Source of the DNA: Acidobacteriota bacterium
Lineage (GTDB): Bacteria; Acidobacteriota; Terriglobia; Versatilivoradales; Versatilivoraceae
Assembly (NCBI GenBank): GCA_009841055.1
Contig: VXMN01000227.1
Location: 1-42,217 of the forward strand
Reading direction: 5' to 3'
DNA length: 42,217 nucleotides
The translations under genes were made by a program, and so were the position numbers. Below, piece after piece: positions 27,041 to 37,300 of the stretch. The notes under the pieces are model-generated. The model saw nothing but the letters and a program-made list of their open reading frames with translations. It had not been told where the DNA came from and searched no databases. Position 1 is the stretch's first letter, and each line of letters starts with the position of its first letter.

Positions 27041-28807
27041 TCAAATTCGCGCCTGGTAGGTGTAGAGCCTGTGGTAGCGGCCCTGGCTGGCGATGAGCTG
27101 ATCGTGGGTCCCCCGCTCCACGATCCTGCCGTTCTCGACGACCAGGATCTGGTCGGCCTTGCGAATAGTGCTCAAGCGGTGGGCGATGACCAGGGTGGTG
27201 CGGCCCCGGATCAGCTCGTTCAGGCTTTCCTGAATGAAGATCTCGCTCTCGGTGTCCAGGTTGGAGGTGGCTTCGTCCAGGATCAGGATTCTGGGATCGG
27301 CCAGCAGCGCCCGGGCAATGGCCACCCGCTGGCGCTGTCCGCCTGAGAGCTTGACTCCCCGCTCTCCGATCAGGGTGTCCAGTCCGTCCTCCAGCCGGTC
27401 GGCAAACTCCTTGACGTGGGCCGCCTTCACCGCGCTCAGCAGGTCGGCCTCGCAGGCCTTGGGCTGGCCGAACAGGATGTTCTCCCGGATGGTCCCCTCG
27501 TATAGGAAGTCGTCCTGCAGCACCACACCCAGCCGGGACCGATAGCTGTCCAGGGTCACCCGGGACAGGTCGATTCCATCCATTTCCACCACGCCCTTGT
27601 CCGGCGTCAGGAAACTTGCGGCCAATCCGGCGATGGTGGTCTTGCCGGAACCCGAGCTGCCCACCAGGGCGGTGACCGACCCCGGAGGAGCCTCGAAGGA
27701 GATGTCGCTGAGTACCTCGGTGCCCTCCTGGTAGGAGAAGTGGACCCCTTTGAAGACCAGGTTTCCCCTCACATCCTCCAGCCGATGGGTACGAAGCGGG
27801 TTTTCGCTCTCCTTGGGGACGCTCATCAGCTCCCTGGTGCGGTCCAGACCGGCGAAGGCCTCGGTGAACTGACTTCCGATATTCCCCATTTCGATCAGGG
27901 GAGCCACCAGGAACGCCAGGTAGGCAATGAAGGCCATCAGGTCTCCCCGGGTCATCTCGTCCTCGACCACCATCGAGCCCCCCACCCACATGATGCTGAC
28001 CGCCGGCAACCCGATCAGCAGGGTGCCCGCACTGGTGACCAGGCTGGTGGCCGTGAGGGTCTTCCTGACGTTGTCGAAGATTCGCTCCACGCCTTTCTTG
28101 AAGACCGCGACCTCCGACCGCTCGGCATTGAATCCCTTGATCACCCGAATCCCTCCCAGCGATTCGGTCAGGCGACCGGTAACGTCGGCATTGACCTTGG
28201 CCCGTTCCCGGAAAATCGGGCGCACGTACCCGAAGGCCTTCAGGGAGATCAGGCCGAACAGGGCCAGCGGCACCACCACGTAGAGGGTAAGCTGGGGGCT
28301 GAGGTCCAGCAGCAGAAAGAAGACCACCACCGAGGTCAGGATGCCGCCGAACATCTGGACCAGACCGGTGCCGATCAGGTTGCGGACTCCCTCCACGTCC
28401 AGCATGATCCGCGAAACCAGCTCGCCCGACTTGGTGTTGTCGAAGTAGCGCACCGGCAACTGGATCACGTGCCGCTGAACGTCGACCCGCAAGATGGAGA
28501 TCATGTGCTGGGCTTCCACGCTCAACAGGCGCGTCAACACGAAGGAAGTGACGGCCTGAACGAACAGGGCGGCTCCTACGCTGAGCAGCAGGATCTCGAG
28601 GAGGTCCGTGTCGCCCTTTCCGATGACGTCGTCCATGAGGTACTTGGTGGACCCAGGCAGAATCAGGCGCGAGAAGCGGTTCACAATGATCAGGATCACC
28701 CCGAAGATCACCAGCTTCCGGCGCGGCCAGATGATGTGTCGAAACACGTACTGGAGCGAGGAGAGGGAAAATTTTCCGGGTTTTTTGCGTTGCTTGTCCT
28801 GGCTCAT
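27041..28807 (-). CDS. ABC exporter, fused permease/ATPase (MsbA-like)
   Basis: Walker A GSSGSGKTT, signature LSGGQRQR, Walker B ILILDEATSNLD; N-terminal TM domain. Confidence 0.95.
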   Translation of the reverse strand: MSQDKQRKKPGKFSLSSLQYVFRHIIWPRRKLVIFGVILIIVNRFSRLILPGSTKYLMDDVIGKGDTDLLEILLLSVGAALFVQAVTSFVLTRLLSVEAQHMISILRVDVQRHVIQLPVRYFDNTKSGELVSRIMLDVEGVRNLIGTGLVQMFGGILTSVVVFFLLLDLSPQLTLYVVVPLALFGLISLKAFGYVRPIFRERAKVNADVTGRLTESLGGIRVIKGFNAERSEVAVFKKGVERIFDNVRKTLTATSLVTSAGTLLIGLPAVSIMWVGGSMVVEDEMTRGDLMAFIAYLAFLVAPLIEMGNIGSQFTEAFAGLDRTRELMSVPKESENPLRTHRLEDVRGNLVFKGVHFSYQEGTEVLSDISFEAPPGSVTALVGSSGSGKTTIAGLAASFLTPDKGVVEMDGIDLSRVTLDSYRSRLGVVLQDDFLYEGTIRENILFGQPKACEADLLSAVKAAHVKEFADRLEDGLDTLIGERGVKLSGGQRQRVAIARALLADPRILILDEATSNLDTESEIFIQESLNELIRGRTTLVIAHRLSTIRKADQILVVENGRIVERGTHDQLIASQGRYHRLYTYQARI

Positions 28808-29158
28808 GCCGGCTGCCTGAAGGCCTTTCCCGTCAACGCGGAGGTCGTGCCTGCCCAATGAAAAAGGGATCCAGCGGGAACGGTTTCGCTGCCGTCCAGC
28901 GGACCCGGGGGCAACAGTCTGTAATTCCCGACAGATATCTGCATTTTAGCATGGGGCCAAGGCAGGGCGGGGAAGGGGAGACGGGCAACACCGGCGCCTG
29001 TGTGGTTGAAGCGCGGGGCGATGCAATGATTGCCGGACGCTCGCCCAGGGACAGTCCATTTAGATCCCGATTCTCCCGATTCTTCTCCCGATTCTTCTTG
29101 ACAGCGGGCGGGGCTGGATTTAACTTACCCTGTATCCGTAACTCTAGGGGAGATCACC

Positions 29159-30499
29159 ATGAAACGACGGATCGACACGTCAGGCGCCGGATCGCATCTG
29201 CCAGGGCGGCGGGCTTTCCTGAAAGTAGGCGCACTCAGCTACATGGGGCTCAGTCTGAGCGACTATTTCCAGTTGTCCAGCCTGATGGCCAATACCAACC
29301 CAAAGGCCAAAGCCCAGTCCTGCATCATGATCTGGATGTTCGGGGGCCAGAGCCACCTGGACACCTGGGACGTCAAGGGCAACAGCGGGTTCAATCCCAT
29401 CTCCACCAATGCGCCCGGCGTCCAGATCTCGGAGATCCTTCCCAAGGTGGCCAGGCACATGGACAAGCTCTCGATCATCCGCTCCATGAAGAGCGAGTCC
29501 AACGCCCACTCGGAAGGCAGCTACTACTCCATGACGGGCCATCTCCCCACCACCACCACCCGCTTCCCCAGTGTGGGTTCGATCGTGGCCAGGGAGTTGG
29601 GTCAGCGCAACGAAATGCCCGCCTACGTGACCACCAGCCGCGGCCGCTTGAACTGTCGCAGCGCCGGGTTCATCTCCCCGATGTACGAACCGCTGACCCT
29701 GACATCGTCTGACCGGATCAGCGACGGCAAGGATTTCAAGGTGGCCGACCTGACGCTACCCGGAGAGATCTCGGTTGAGGCCCTGCAGGCCCGGCACTCC
29801 TTTCTGAACCTGGTGGACGAGCGCTACCGCAAGATGGAGGCCGCCGCCAATTTCGGCATGGTGGATGCCTTTGACGAACGGGCGCTGAGCCTGATCACTT
29901 CCCCGGCCGTCAGGAAGGCCTTCGACGTTTCGCTCGAATCCACCAAGACCAAGGAAACCTACGGGACCGACCGCTTCGGCCAGGGAGTCCTGCTGGCCCG
30001 CCGGCTGGTCGAGGCAGGCTGCCGGTTCGTAACCGTCGACGGCTGGAACCCGGCCGACGGACACAACTGGGACACCCACTACAAAAACGACCACTACTTG
30101 AGGAACGTCCTGGTTCCTCCCCTGGACCGGTCACTCTCGGCGCTGATGGAAGACCTGGATCAGCGGGGCCTGCTGGAATCCACCGTCGTCCTGGTGATGG
30201 GCGAGTTCGGCCGCACCCCCAACATCAACCCGGGGCGGGGCCGGGACCACTGGGCCCACTGCTGGTCTGTGGCGCTGGGAGGCGGCGGCATCAAGGGAGG
30301 CCAGGTAGTGGGAGCCAGCGACGAGCGGGGCGCCTACGTGGCCGAGCGAATGGTCACCATCGGAGACCTGTTCGCGACTGTCTACAAGGCCCTGGGCATC
30401 GACTACACCAAGACCTACCTGGGTCCGGGGCGCCGGCCCATCTACATCGCCAACGCCATCGGCGACAAGCAGGGTCAGCCCGTCCACGAGCTGGTCTGA
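29159..30499 (+). CDS. DUF1501 domain-containing protein (Tat-exported)
   Basis: RRAFLKVGALSYMGLSLSDYF leader; IMIWMFGGQSHLDTWD; VVLVMGEFGRTPNIN.GRGRDHW. Confidence 0.93.
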   Translation: MKRRIDTSGAGSHLPGRRAFLKVGALSYMGLSLSDYFQLSSLMANTNPKAKAQSCIMIWMFGGQSHLDTWDVKGNSGFNPISTNAPGVQISEILPKVARHMDKLSIIRSMKSESNAHSEGSYYSMTGHLPTTTTRFPSVGSIVARELGQRNEMPAYVTTSRGRLNCRSAGFISPMYEPLTLTSSDRISDGKDFKVADLTLPGEISVEALQARHSFLNLVDERYRKMEAAANFGMVDAFDERALSLITSPAVRKAFDVSLESTKTKETYGTDRFGQGVLLARRLVEAGCRFVTVDGWNPADGHNWDTHYKNDHYLRNVLVPPLDRSLSALMEDLDQRGLLESTVVLVMGEFGRTPNINPGRGRDHWAHCWSVALGGGGIKGGQVVGASDERGAYVAERMVTIGDLFATVYKALGIDYTKTYLGPGRRPIYIANAIGDKQGQPVHELV

Positions 30500-30642
30500 T
30501 CCGGAAACCCCTGCCCAAGCCGGCAGCATCCGCCGATTGGAAGCTGCCGGGCCTGTCGAGCCGCCACCGCCCTCTTGGCTCGGCGGGCGGGCAGCACACG
30601 ACAACACCCGATCCCCGGATTTCCTGACTGACGGTATCCTTC

Positions 30643-32097
30643 TTGCCCATCTCCGTCCGCCCTCTCGGTTTGTCCTCATTCGTTCCGGCTCCCCGCTGCC
30701 TCCTGCTCAGCCTGGCCACGGCTTTCTTGCTGCTGGGGGCCGCCTGCTCCGGTCCCGCCGAGCAGGAACCGGCGCCCGATCCCTCCCGGCCCGCAGCCAC
30801 GGGGCCGGCCCAGCGCTCCAAGCCGCTCCCGAAAATCGCTGCCGTGGTTACCACTTTCTTTCCCAACAGTCACGCCGGCGTGATCGTGGACAAGTTTCTG
30901 CGTGGGTTTCCGACCGACGACGGCCTGGTTCCTCCCCGGACCGCCATCGCCTCGATCTACATCGACCAGATTCACCAGCGGGACGTCGGACGCCAGTTGG
31001 CCCACGAGTTCGACATACCCGTCTACGAAAGCATACGGGCGGCGCTGACCTTGGGTGGCGACAAGCTGGCGGTGGACGGGGTCCTGCTGATCGGAGAGCA
31101 CGGGGACTATCCCGTGTCCAGGCTGGGACAGGAGATGCTGCCGCGCCGCTATTTCTTCGAGCAGATCGCGGGGGTCATCGGAGAAGGGAACCGGCCGGTG
31201 CCCGTTTTCAATGACAAGCACCTCTCCTACCGCTGGGAGGACGCCCGCTGGATGGTCGAAACGGCCCGGGAGATGGAGATACCCCTCTGGGCCGCCTCGG
31301 CCCTGCCGGTGGTCTGGCGCAGGCCCAACTGGGAACACCCTCAGGGAGGGAAGATCGACCGGGCGCTGGTCATCGGTTTCCACATGGTGGAGCGCTACGG
31401 GTTCCACGCCCTGGAAGTGCTGCAGAGCCAGGTGGAGCGGCGCCGGGGAGGCGAGACCGGCGTGCGTTCGGTGCAGTGCCTCTCGGGCGAAGAGGTGTGG
31501 CGTGCAGGACGTGCCGGCAAGTGGTCCATGTCCCTGGCCAATGCGGCCTTGCGCAGCATCGAGGACGGACCCTCCAGGCTGGACCCCGGCAAGGTGGACT
31601 CCCCCCACGTTTTCCTGGTGGAGTACATGGACGGCCTGCAGGCGGCCGTGCTCATGCTGGGCGACAACGGCTACGTCCGCAAGTTCGCCTACGCCCAGCA
31701 GCGGGGCGCCGCAATCGACGCCCTGGAATACCACACTCAAAGCGGGCCCGCCCATGCCGCCTTCGGCTATCTGGGCCTCAATATCGAGGACTTCCTGCTC
31801 TCCGGCCGGCCGCCCAGTCCGGTCGAGCGAACCTACCTGACCACCGGTATCCTGGAGGCAGCCATGATCTCCAGGAGCCGGAGCGGGCGAAAGATCCGCA
31901 CCCCCCACCTGGCGACGATCACCTACCAGCCGGGGGGCAAGGTACGCAGGCCCGCCGGGACGCGGCCTTCGGGCGCCAGCGCCGCCGACTGGACCATCCT
32001 GGTCCCCGGCGCCACGCCCGCCGCCGCCTCGATCCCCATCGGCCGCGACGGCACGGTCCGCGGGCCGCGGCCGGCCGACCGAAACGCCGAACGGTGA
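30643..32097 (+). CDS. Conserved exported protein of unknown function (family U, copy 1)
   Basis: Lipoprotein leader LLGAACSG; shares VDGVLLIGEHG.YP, PVFNDKHLS, ERRRGGETGV with 37847-39109. Confidence 0.85.
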   Translation: MPISVRPLGLSSFVPAPRCLLLSLATAFLLLGAACSGPAEQEPAPDPSRPAATGPAQRSKPLPKIAAVVTTFFPNSHAGVIVDKFLRGFPTDDGLVPPRTAIASIYIDQIHQRDVGRQLAHEFDIPVYESIRAALTLGGDKLAVDGVLLIGEHGDYPVSRLGQEMLPRRYFFEQIAGVIGEGNRPVPVFNDKHLSYRWEDARWMVETAREMEIPLWAASALPVVWRRPNWEHPQGGKIDRALVIGFHMVERYGFHALEVLQSQVERRRGGETGVRSVQCLSGEEVWRAGRAGKWSMSLANAALRSIEDGPSRLDPGKVDSPHVFLVEYMDGLQAAVLMLGDNGYVRKFAYAQQRGAAIDALEYHTQSGPAHAAFGYLGLNIEDFLLSGRPPSPVERTYLTTGILEAAMISRSRSGRKIRTPHLATITYQPGGKVRRPAGTRPSGASAADWTILVPGATPAAASIPIGRDGTVRGPRPADRNAER

Positions 32098-32104
32098 ACT
32101 TCCT

Positions 32105-34063
32105 TTGTCCGAGAACGTCCTGACCACTCCCGACCTGATCGTTTTCTTCGGATCCCTGGCGGCCGTGCTGGCTATCGGTCTCTGGGCCAGCCGCAGAGAG
32201 GAGACCTCAGAAGACTTCTTCCTGGCCGGCCGCAATACCCCCTGGTGGGGAGTGGCCGGGTCCATATTCGGCAGCAACGTCAGCGCCAACCACATGGTGG
32301 GAATGATGGGGATCGGGTTCAGCGTGGGTTTCGCCCAGGCCCATTTCGAACTCGGCGCCATCGTGGGGCTGATGCTGCTCTGCTACGGCTTCCTGCCCGT
32401 CTACCGGCGCCTCAAGGTCTACACCCTCTCCCACTACCTGGGGGCCCGCTACGACGAGCGCAGCCGCCTCTCCTATTCGCTCATCATGGTGGTGCTGATG
32501 GCCGTCATCCAGATGGTGCCGGCGCTCTACATCGGCTCGCGCTCGGTCTGCGTCCTGCTGGGCGGCGACGCCGTCAGCCGGGTGGCGGTGACGACGCCGG
32601 CGGAAACCCGCGGGCCTGCCGGTTCAACGCTACCCGCCGAGACGAATGGGTCCCCCTCCGGCCAGGAGCTGTCCCGGCAGGGACGGGACAAGCTCAACGT
32701 GAACCCCTTCTACTACGCCTTCTTCGTGATCGCTTTGGCGGCGGTTTCGGCCAGCTACACCATCTGGGGAGGATTGAAGGCCGTCATCTGGACCGACGTG
32801 ATTCAGTCGGTCCTGCTGCTGGGGGCGGGGATTCTGCTGGCGTTTCTGACCTTCAGCCAGATCGGAGGCTGGGATTCCATGATGGCCCTGGACCGGCAAG
32901 GGGCCGGCAAGATGCATCTCTATCTGCCCGCCAGCCACCCCGAGCTGCCCTGGACGGGGGTGCTGACGGGTTTGATGGCCCTGCACTGCTTCTACTGGGG
33001 GACCAACCAGTTCATCGTGCAGCGGACCCTGAGCGCCCGCAGCGACCTGGAAGCGCGTTGGGGGATCGTGGTGGCCGGGTTCCTGAAGATGCTGATCCCC
33101 TTCTTCGCCATCGGAACCGGCGTGGCGGCCTTCTACCTGTTTCAGGCCCGGCTGCCGGACCGCACCATTGCCCCCGATACGGCCTTCACCGAGCTGGTCA
33201 AGCTGGTGATCCCGCTGGGCACCGGCGTGGTCGGCCTGATCATGGCCGGAGTCATCGGGGCCATTCTCTCCTCCATCGACTCCATGATGAATTCCGCCGC
33301 AACCCTGGTGGCGGTGGACGTCTACAAGCGGCACCTGAATCCCAAGGCCGACGAGCGGCGCATGATCCTGGTGGGCCGGCTCTGCATCCTCTTCTTCGTG
33401 GTGCTGGCGGCGCTGATGGCCATCTTCGTGCTCGACCCCAACTCGGAAGAAAACTTCTTCCTCCAGATCGTGCAGTACGGAAGCTACCTGATGCCCGGCC
33501 TGCTGGTGGCTTTCCTGATGGGGATGTTCTGGAGGCGCAGCACCCCGGCGGCCGGCTTCGCCACCATCCTGGGCGGGATTTTTTATTCCTGGCTGGTCGA
33601 GTTCGCCTACAACGCCTACCACCTGAGCCATCCGGGCGTCTCACACACTTTCGGACCGGAGCTCAACTTCTTTCACCGGGTGGTGCTGGTGATCCTCCTC
33701 TGCGCCGCCACCCAGGTCCTGGTCAGTTGGACCAGCAGGCGCGACCCCGACAAGGAAAAGCTGGTCTGGACCGACCTCACCGGCCATTCATCCCGGGACC
33801 TCTCCCGAATCGCCTGCGGCCTGTTGGTCTCCATCGCCTGGTTCGCGCTGCTCGGCTGGTGGGTCTACCGGGAGACGCTGAGCCCGGTTGCGGCGGCGTG
33901 GCTGGGAGCCGCCTGGACCCTGGTGCTCTTCTGGGTCGGCATGGGGAAAGGGAAAGGTGGTGCGACCGTTGTTCAGGGCGTGATGGGGAAGCTGCGGGAC
34001 GATCGCTTCTGGGCCGGCGTCCTCTGCGCCTCGGCGGTCTTCCTGATGTACGTCTTCTTCTGA
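32105..34063 (+). CDS. Sodium:solute symporter (SSS) family transporter
   Basis: EETSEDFFLAGRNTPWWGVAGSIFGSNVSANHMVG; YTIWGGLKAVIWTDVIQS; TTG start inferred by the ORF track. Confidence 0.94.
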   Translation: MSENVLTTPDLIVFFGSLAAVLAIGLWASRREETSEDFFLAGRNTPWWGVAGSIFGSNVSANHMVGMMGIGFSVGFAQAHFELGAIVGLMLLCYGFLPVYRRLKVYTLSHYLGARYDERSRLSYSLIMVVLMAVIQMVPALYIGSRSVCVLLGGDAVSRVAVTTPAETRGPAGSTLPAETNGSPSGQELSRQGRDKLNVNPFYYAFFVIALAAVSASYTIWGGLKAVIWTDVIQSVLLLGAGILLAFLTFSQIGGWDSMMALDRQGAGKMHLYLPASHPELPWTGVLTGLMALHCFYWGTNQFIVQRTLSARSDLEARWGIVVAGFLKMLIPFFAIGTGVAAFYLFQARLPDRTIAPDTAFTELVKLVIPLGTGVVGLIMAGVIGAILSSIDSMMNSAATLVAVDVYKRHLNPKADERRMILVGRLCILFFVVLAALMAIFVLDPNSEENFFLQIVQYGSYLMPGLLVAFLMGMFWRRSTPAAGFATILGGIFYSWLVEFAYNAYHLSHPGVSHTFGPELNFFHRVVLVILLCAATQVLVSWTSRRDPDKEKLVWTDLTGHSSRDLSRIACGLLVSIAWFALLGWWVYRETLSPVAAAWLGAAWTLVLFWVGMGKGKGGATVVQGVMGKLRDDRFWAGVLCASAVFLMYVFF

Positions 34064-34115
34064 GTCTCGTGAACCGAGAACAGCCTGCTTAACGCGCCCT
34101 GGACTTCCGGCCGGT

Positions 34116-35273
34116 TCAGAGCCCGACTTTCAGGTAAGTCTCCAGCCACTCAGCCATTCTCTGGAAGGCCTGGGGCGGCAGGGTGTGACCCTTGCCGTGG
34201 TTGTAGATACCCAGGCTGGCCGGTGAGCCATACAGCCGGTAGACCTTCAAGGCGGCCTCGATAAAGGGCCAACTGCGATCGCCGTCGGCCGCGTGGCGGC
34301 CCGATTCTCCGGCCAGCAGCAGGAAGGCCCGGGGCGCGGTCAAAGCCAGGAGCTGGTGGTGGTTGAGCTTGAAATCGGGGCTTCGGATGGCGGGACCCAG
34401 GAACCAGGGATCGTGCCAGTTGGTGAAACTGAAGTCCATGCCCGCTTCGCTGGCCACCGTCGCCTTCACTCTCTCGTCGAAGGCGGCCAGGTAGAGCGAT
34501 TCGATGGCCCCCAGGGAGTGGCCCGCCGCGCCGATGCGGTTGGCATCCACCTGGGGCAGGCTCGCCAGCAGATCCACCCCGCGCGAGGCGTCCCAAAGCA
34601 TCTTGTGCATGCAGAGGGCATCGGGATGGCGTTGCTTGAAGCGCGCCATGGCCTCCAGGAAGTTGCCGGCGTCCTGCCACAGGAAGCAGCGCGGGCAGAA
34701 GACCACCAGCCCCCGTCGAGCCAGCTTCAGGCCGATCTGCTGCTCCTCGGGGCCGTTGACCCCCGCCACCAGGTCGATGGTGAGGCTGCTGGTCTGGTGT
34801 AGCACCACCACCCCCGCCCGCCGGTTCCGCTCCGAGGCCGCCGCCGGCGCCAGCAGGTAGCCTTCCACCCGAACCCCGGCTTCGGCGTTGTAGCGGACCA
34901 GTTGCCGCACCAGGGCGCCGTCGAGCTCTTCCTCCTCCAGGATTTCCATTTCGAGAGGAGGCCTGTCGGCCGGCATGGGGCCCAGAAACCGCATCCAGTC
35001 CTGCCGGATCCTCTTGCGTTCGGATTCCCACCGGGCTCGTGAGCGGATGGGTGCTCCGCCTGGACCAACCAGCAGGGGAGGCAGATCGGGAGCCTCCGGA
35101 GGCAGCCTGGAAGGCGGCCGCTGCACCTCCTCCAGCCACTCCACCTCGCCGGCCCCGGCCCGGCCGGGCTTCGCTGCCCAAGCCAGTCCGGCCAGGACCG
35201 CTGGCGCGGCCGCCACGAACCTCCGGCGGGAAACCCCGTGATCCGCCCCGCTCGCCATTTCAGGGACCTTCAT
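34116..35273 (-). CDS. Tat-exported alpha/beta hydrolase (dienelactone hydrolase / acetyl-xylan esterase-like)
   Basis: SRRRFVAAAPAVLAG leader; AAGHSLGAIESLYLAAF nucleophile elbow. Confidence 0.85.
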   Translation of the reverse strand: MKVPEMASGADHGVSRRRFVAAAPAVLAGLAWAAKPGRAGAGEVEWLEEVQRPPSRLPPEAPDLPPLLVGPGGAPIRSRARWESERKRIRQDWMRFLGPMPADRPPLEMEILEEEELDGALVRQLVRYNAEAGVRVEGYLLAPAAASERNRRAGVVVLHQTSSLTIDLVAGVNGPEEQQIGLKLARRGLVVFCPRCFLWQDAGNFLEAMARFKQRHPDALCMHKMLWDASRGVDLLASLPQVDANRIGAAGHSLGAIESLYLAAFDERVKATVASEAGMDFSFTNWHDPWFLGPAIRSPDFKLNHHQLLALTAPRAFLLLAGESGRHAADGDRSWPFIEAALKVYRLYGSPASLGIYNHGKGHTLPPQAFQRMAEWLETYLKVGL

Positions 35274-35349
35274 GATTGCATCTTTCCTGTCTCAGAGAGG
35301 GTTGTTCAGGCCTCAAGATCACTCCCCATTTGAAGGGAACCGCAGATGA

Positions 35350-35445
35350 CCCCCCGCGGGAGCGCGGGCGTCCGGACCGCACAAGGCCTGGCACAGCTAC
35401 ACCTATCTCTCCCACTTCCATAGACCGCAGACGGCGCCGTTCCCG
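35350..35445 (+). repeat. Truncated/decayed copy (B) of the REPIN/MITE-like repeat
   Basis: GGGAGCGCGGGCGTCC..CCGCACAA..TGGCACAGC matches the left part of 37372-37470. Confidence 0.6.
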
Positions 35446-35503
35446 GGCTGTTGTGTAGTAGAAGTGGAGCCGTTCCTGTGACCCAAGAACATCTGCCGAG
35501 CTC

Positions 35504-35938
35504 CTAACCCTTTACTATCGGCACGATGCGAAACCCCTCGTTGTGCGCCGCCTGTTGCAGCCGCTTGTCAAAACAAGCAAAGAAGTGTCCGGTTGGTCGG
35601 TAGTTGCTCCAGACCATGGCGGCAGCCAATTGCAACGAGTCGGCCGCTTTCAATCCATGGACCGAGATGCAGCGGAGTGCGCCCTCGCGGACTTGGTGGC
35701 TGGGCACGATCTCGGACCAGTCCGCCCGCAAGGAGTCGAGAAAACGAACTGCCCGGGAAACGGCTTGTTGATCAAGATGGCCTTCCCGCTGTAGGCGAGC
35801 CAAGGCAGAGCAGCACTCGATCGGAGTCCCCCACCATACCACCATCGCCGGGTCGCCAAGCAACAAGTCCCGCACCAGTGACGATTGTTCCTCTTGCACG
35901 CACAGTGGGAGGACTGCGGAGGCATCCCAGAAGATCAT
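35504..35938 (-). CDS. VapC-like PIN-domain toxin
   Basis: MIFWDASAVLPLCVQEEQS; LKAADSLQLAAAM; FFACFDKRLQQAA. Confidence 0.9.
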   Translation of the reverse strand: MIFWDASAVLPLCVQEEQSSLVRDLLLGDPAMVVWWGTPIECCSALARLQREGHLDQQAVSRAVRFLDSLRADWSEIVPSHQVREGALRCISVHGLKAADSLQLAAAMVWSNYRPTGHFFACFDKRLQQAAHNEGFRIVPIVKG

Positions 35939-36228
35939 CGCGATTCTGACCGTTCGTCGAGGAGGGCTTTTAGGGCGCGTCCTTTGGGATCGGGCGACCT
36001 AGCATCGGTCCAAAAAGAAGCAGGGATCTCGCCGGATCCGAGTCGGATCAGACCGGCTTTTTCCAGTTCCCGCAGGTGAGGTGGCCATACCGGATCCTCC
36101 TGCGACACGGGAATGAGTTTGGCCACGGCTTTACGGCGGTCGGTAACCAGGACTTCTTCGCCGGTGCGGACGATGCGGAGGTAATGGCTGAGCGAGGCTT
36201 TGAGTTTAGAGATAGACGCAGTTACCAT
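35935..36228 (-). CDS. Phd/YefM-type antitoxin
   Basis: ISKLKASLSHYLRIVRTGEEVLVTDRRKAVAKLIPV; 4-bp overlap with toxin. Confidence 0.88.
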   Translation of the reverse strand: MVTASISKLKASLSHYLRIVRTGEEVLVTDRRKAVAKLIPVSQEDPVWPPHLRELEKAGLIRLGSGEIPASFWTDARSPDPKGRALKALLDERSESR

Positions 36229-36414
36229 ACCAATGCTCCCACATGGTTATATGACTATTATAGTCAGATAGAAATGGTCATCAAGTCAAGTTTGAGGCTG
36301 TTCACCCATGTGCTGGAAACCTCTGGCTTGACTCAACTCCGTCAGTTGAAAAGAAACAGAGTTTATCTATACTTGACCAAGCGTATTCGAGCACATTTCG
36401 GTCAAGAACAACAC

Positions 36415-37116
36415 GTGGCAGCTTACTCCTTATTCCGCCGTTGCCTCATTTGCATAGCACTCCTTCTCTCCGTGGCTTGCGGTCAACCTGAAACCGCCCG
36501 CAAGCCGGCAGAACTCGATCCCGGCGCTCCGACCGGGCTGGCCGATCGGCTGACGGCCAGGGGCGCGGAGGTGCAGTCGGACGGGGAGGGCCACATCACC
36601 CTGCTCAACCTCTACTGGACCGATCTGACAGACGACGACCTCACCCTCCTGGGTGGCCTGGACCGACTTCGGACGCTGATTATGCCGGTCCGGGCCACCA
36701 CCGAAGGGCTTCGCCACCTGAAGGGCCTCACCGCCCTGGCCGAGCTCTACCCGCCCAACGAAATCACCGACGAAGGCTTGGCCGGCCTGCGCTACCTCCC
36801 CAACCTCAAGGAACTGTTTCTCTACGGATCCAAGATCACCGATGGCGGCTTGGTGCATTTCAAGCTGCTCCAACAGCTCGAGTTCCTGGGCATTCAACAC
36901 ACCCGGGTGACCGGCTCCGGACTGGTCCACCTGCAGGGCCTGGCCAATCTGGCCTGGCTCGACCTCTCCTACACCCGGATCGGCGACCCCGAGCTGAAGC
37001 AGCTGGCGAAACTCTCCCAGCTCAAGGCCGTAGGCCTCTACGGCACCCGCGTCTCTCCCTCCGGCATCCGCAGGATCCAGGCGGCATTACCCAACTGCAC
37101 GGTGCTCTACCGCTGA
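36415..37116 (+). CDS. Leucine-rich-repeat lipoprotein
   Basis: Repeats of LxxLxxLxLxxTxITDxGL type; leader LLSVACGQ; likely GTG start at 36415. Confidence 0.75.
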   Translation: MAAYSLFRRCLICIALLLSVACGQPETARKPAELDPGAPTGLADRLTARGAEVQSDGEGHITLLNLYWTDLTDDDLTLLGGLDRLRTLIMPVRATTEGLRHLKGLTALAELYPPNEITDEGLAGLRYLPNLKELFLYGSKITDGGLVHFKLLQQLEFLGIQHTRVTGSGLVHLQGLANLAWLDLSYTRIGDPELKQLAKLSQLKAVGLYGTRVSPSGIRRIQAALPNCTVLYR

Positions 37117-37300
37117 CCCGGTCCCTGCCGGAAAATCAGGTTGTGGCGCAAGGAGCAACAACGGGATAGGCTCCACCTCTCCGATGGCAACGACGTTTCC
37201 AATGGAACTGGGCGAAAGGAGTTCGTTCAGCTAAGTGCCGCCCCTGGCCTGCCGAGCAGATCCTACGAGGAAGAAACTGCCGATGGTTGTTGAAGACGAA

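Noticed and set aside
29048-29057. GGGACAGTCC followed by tandem CCCGATTCT repeats upstream of DUF1501
   Set aside because: Resembles mobile-element ends by memory only; a single short motif without an inverted partner nearby.
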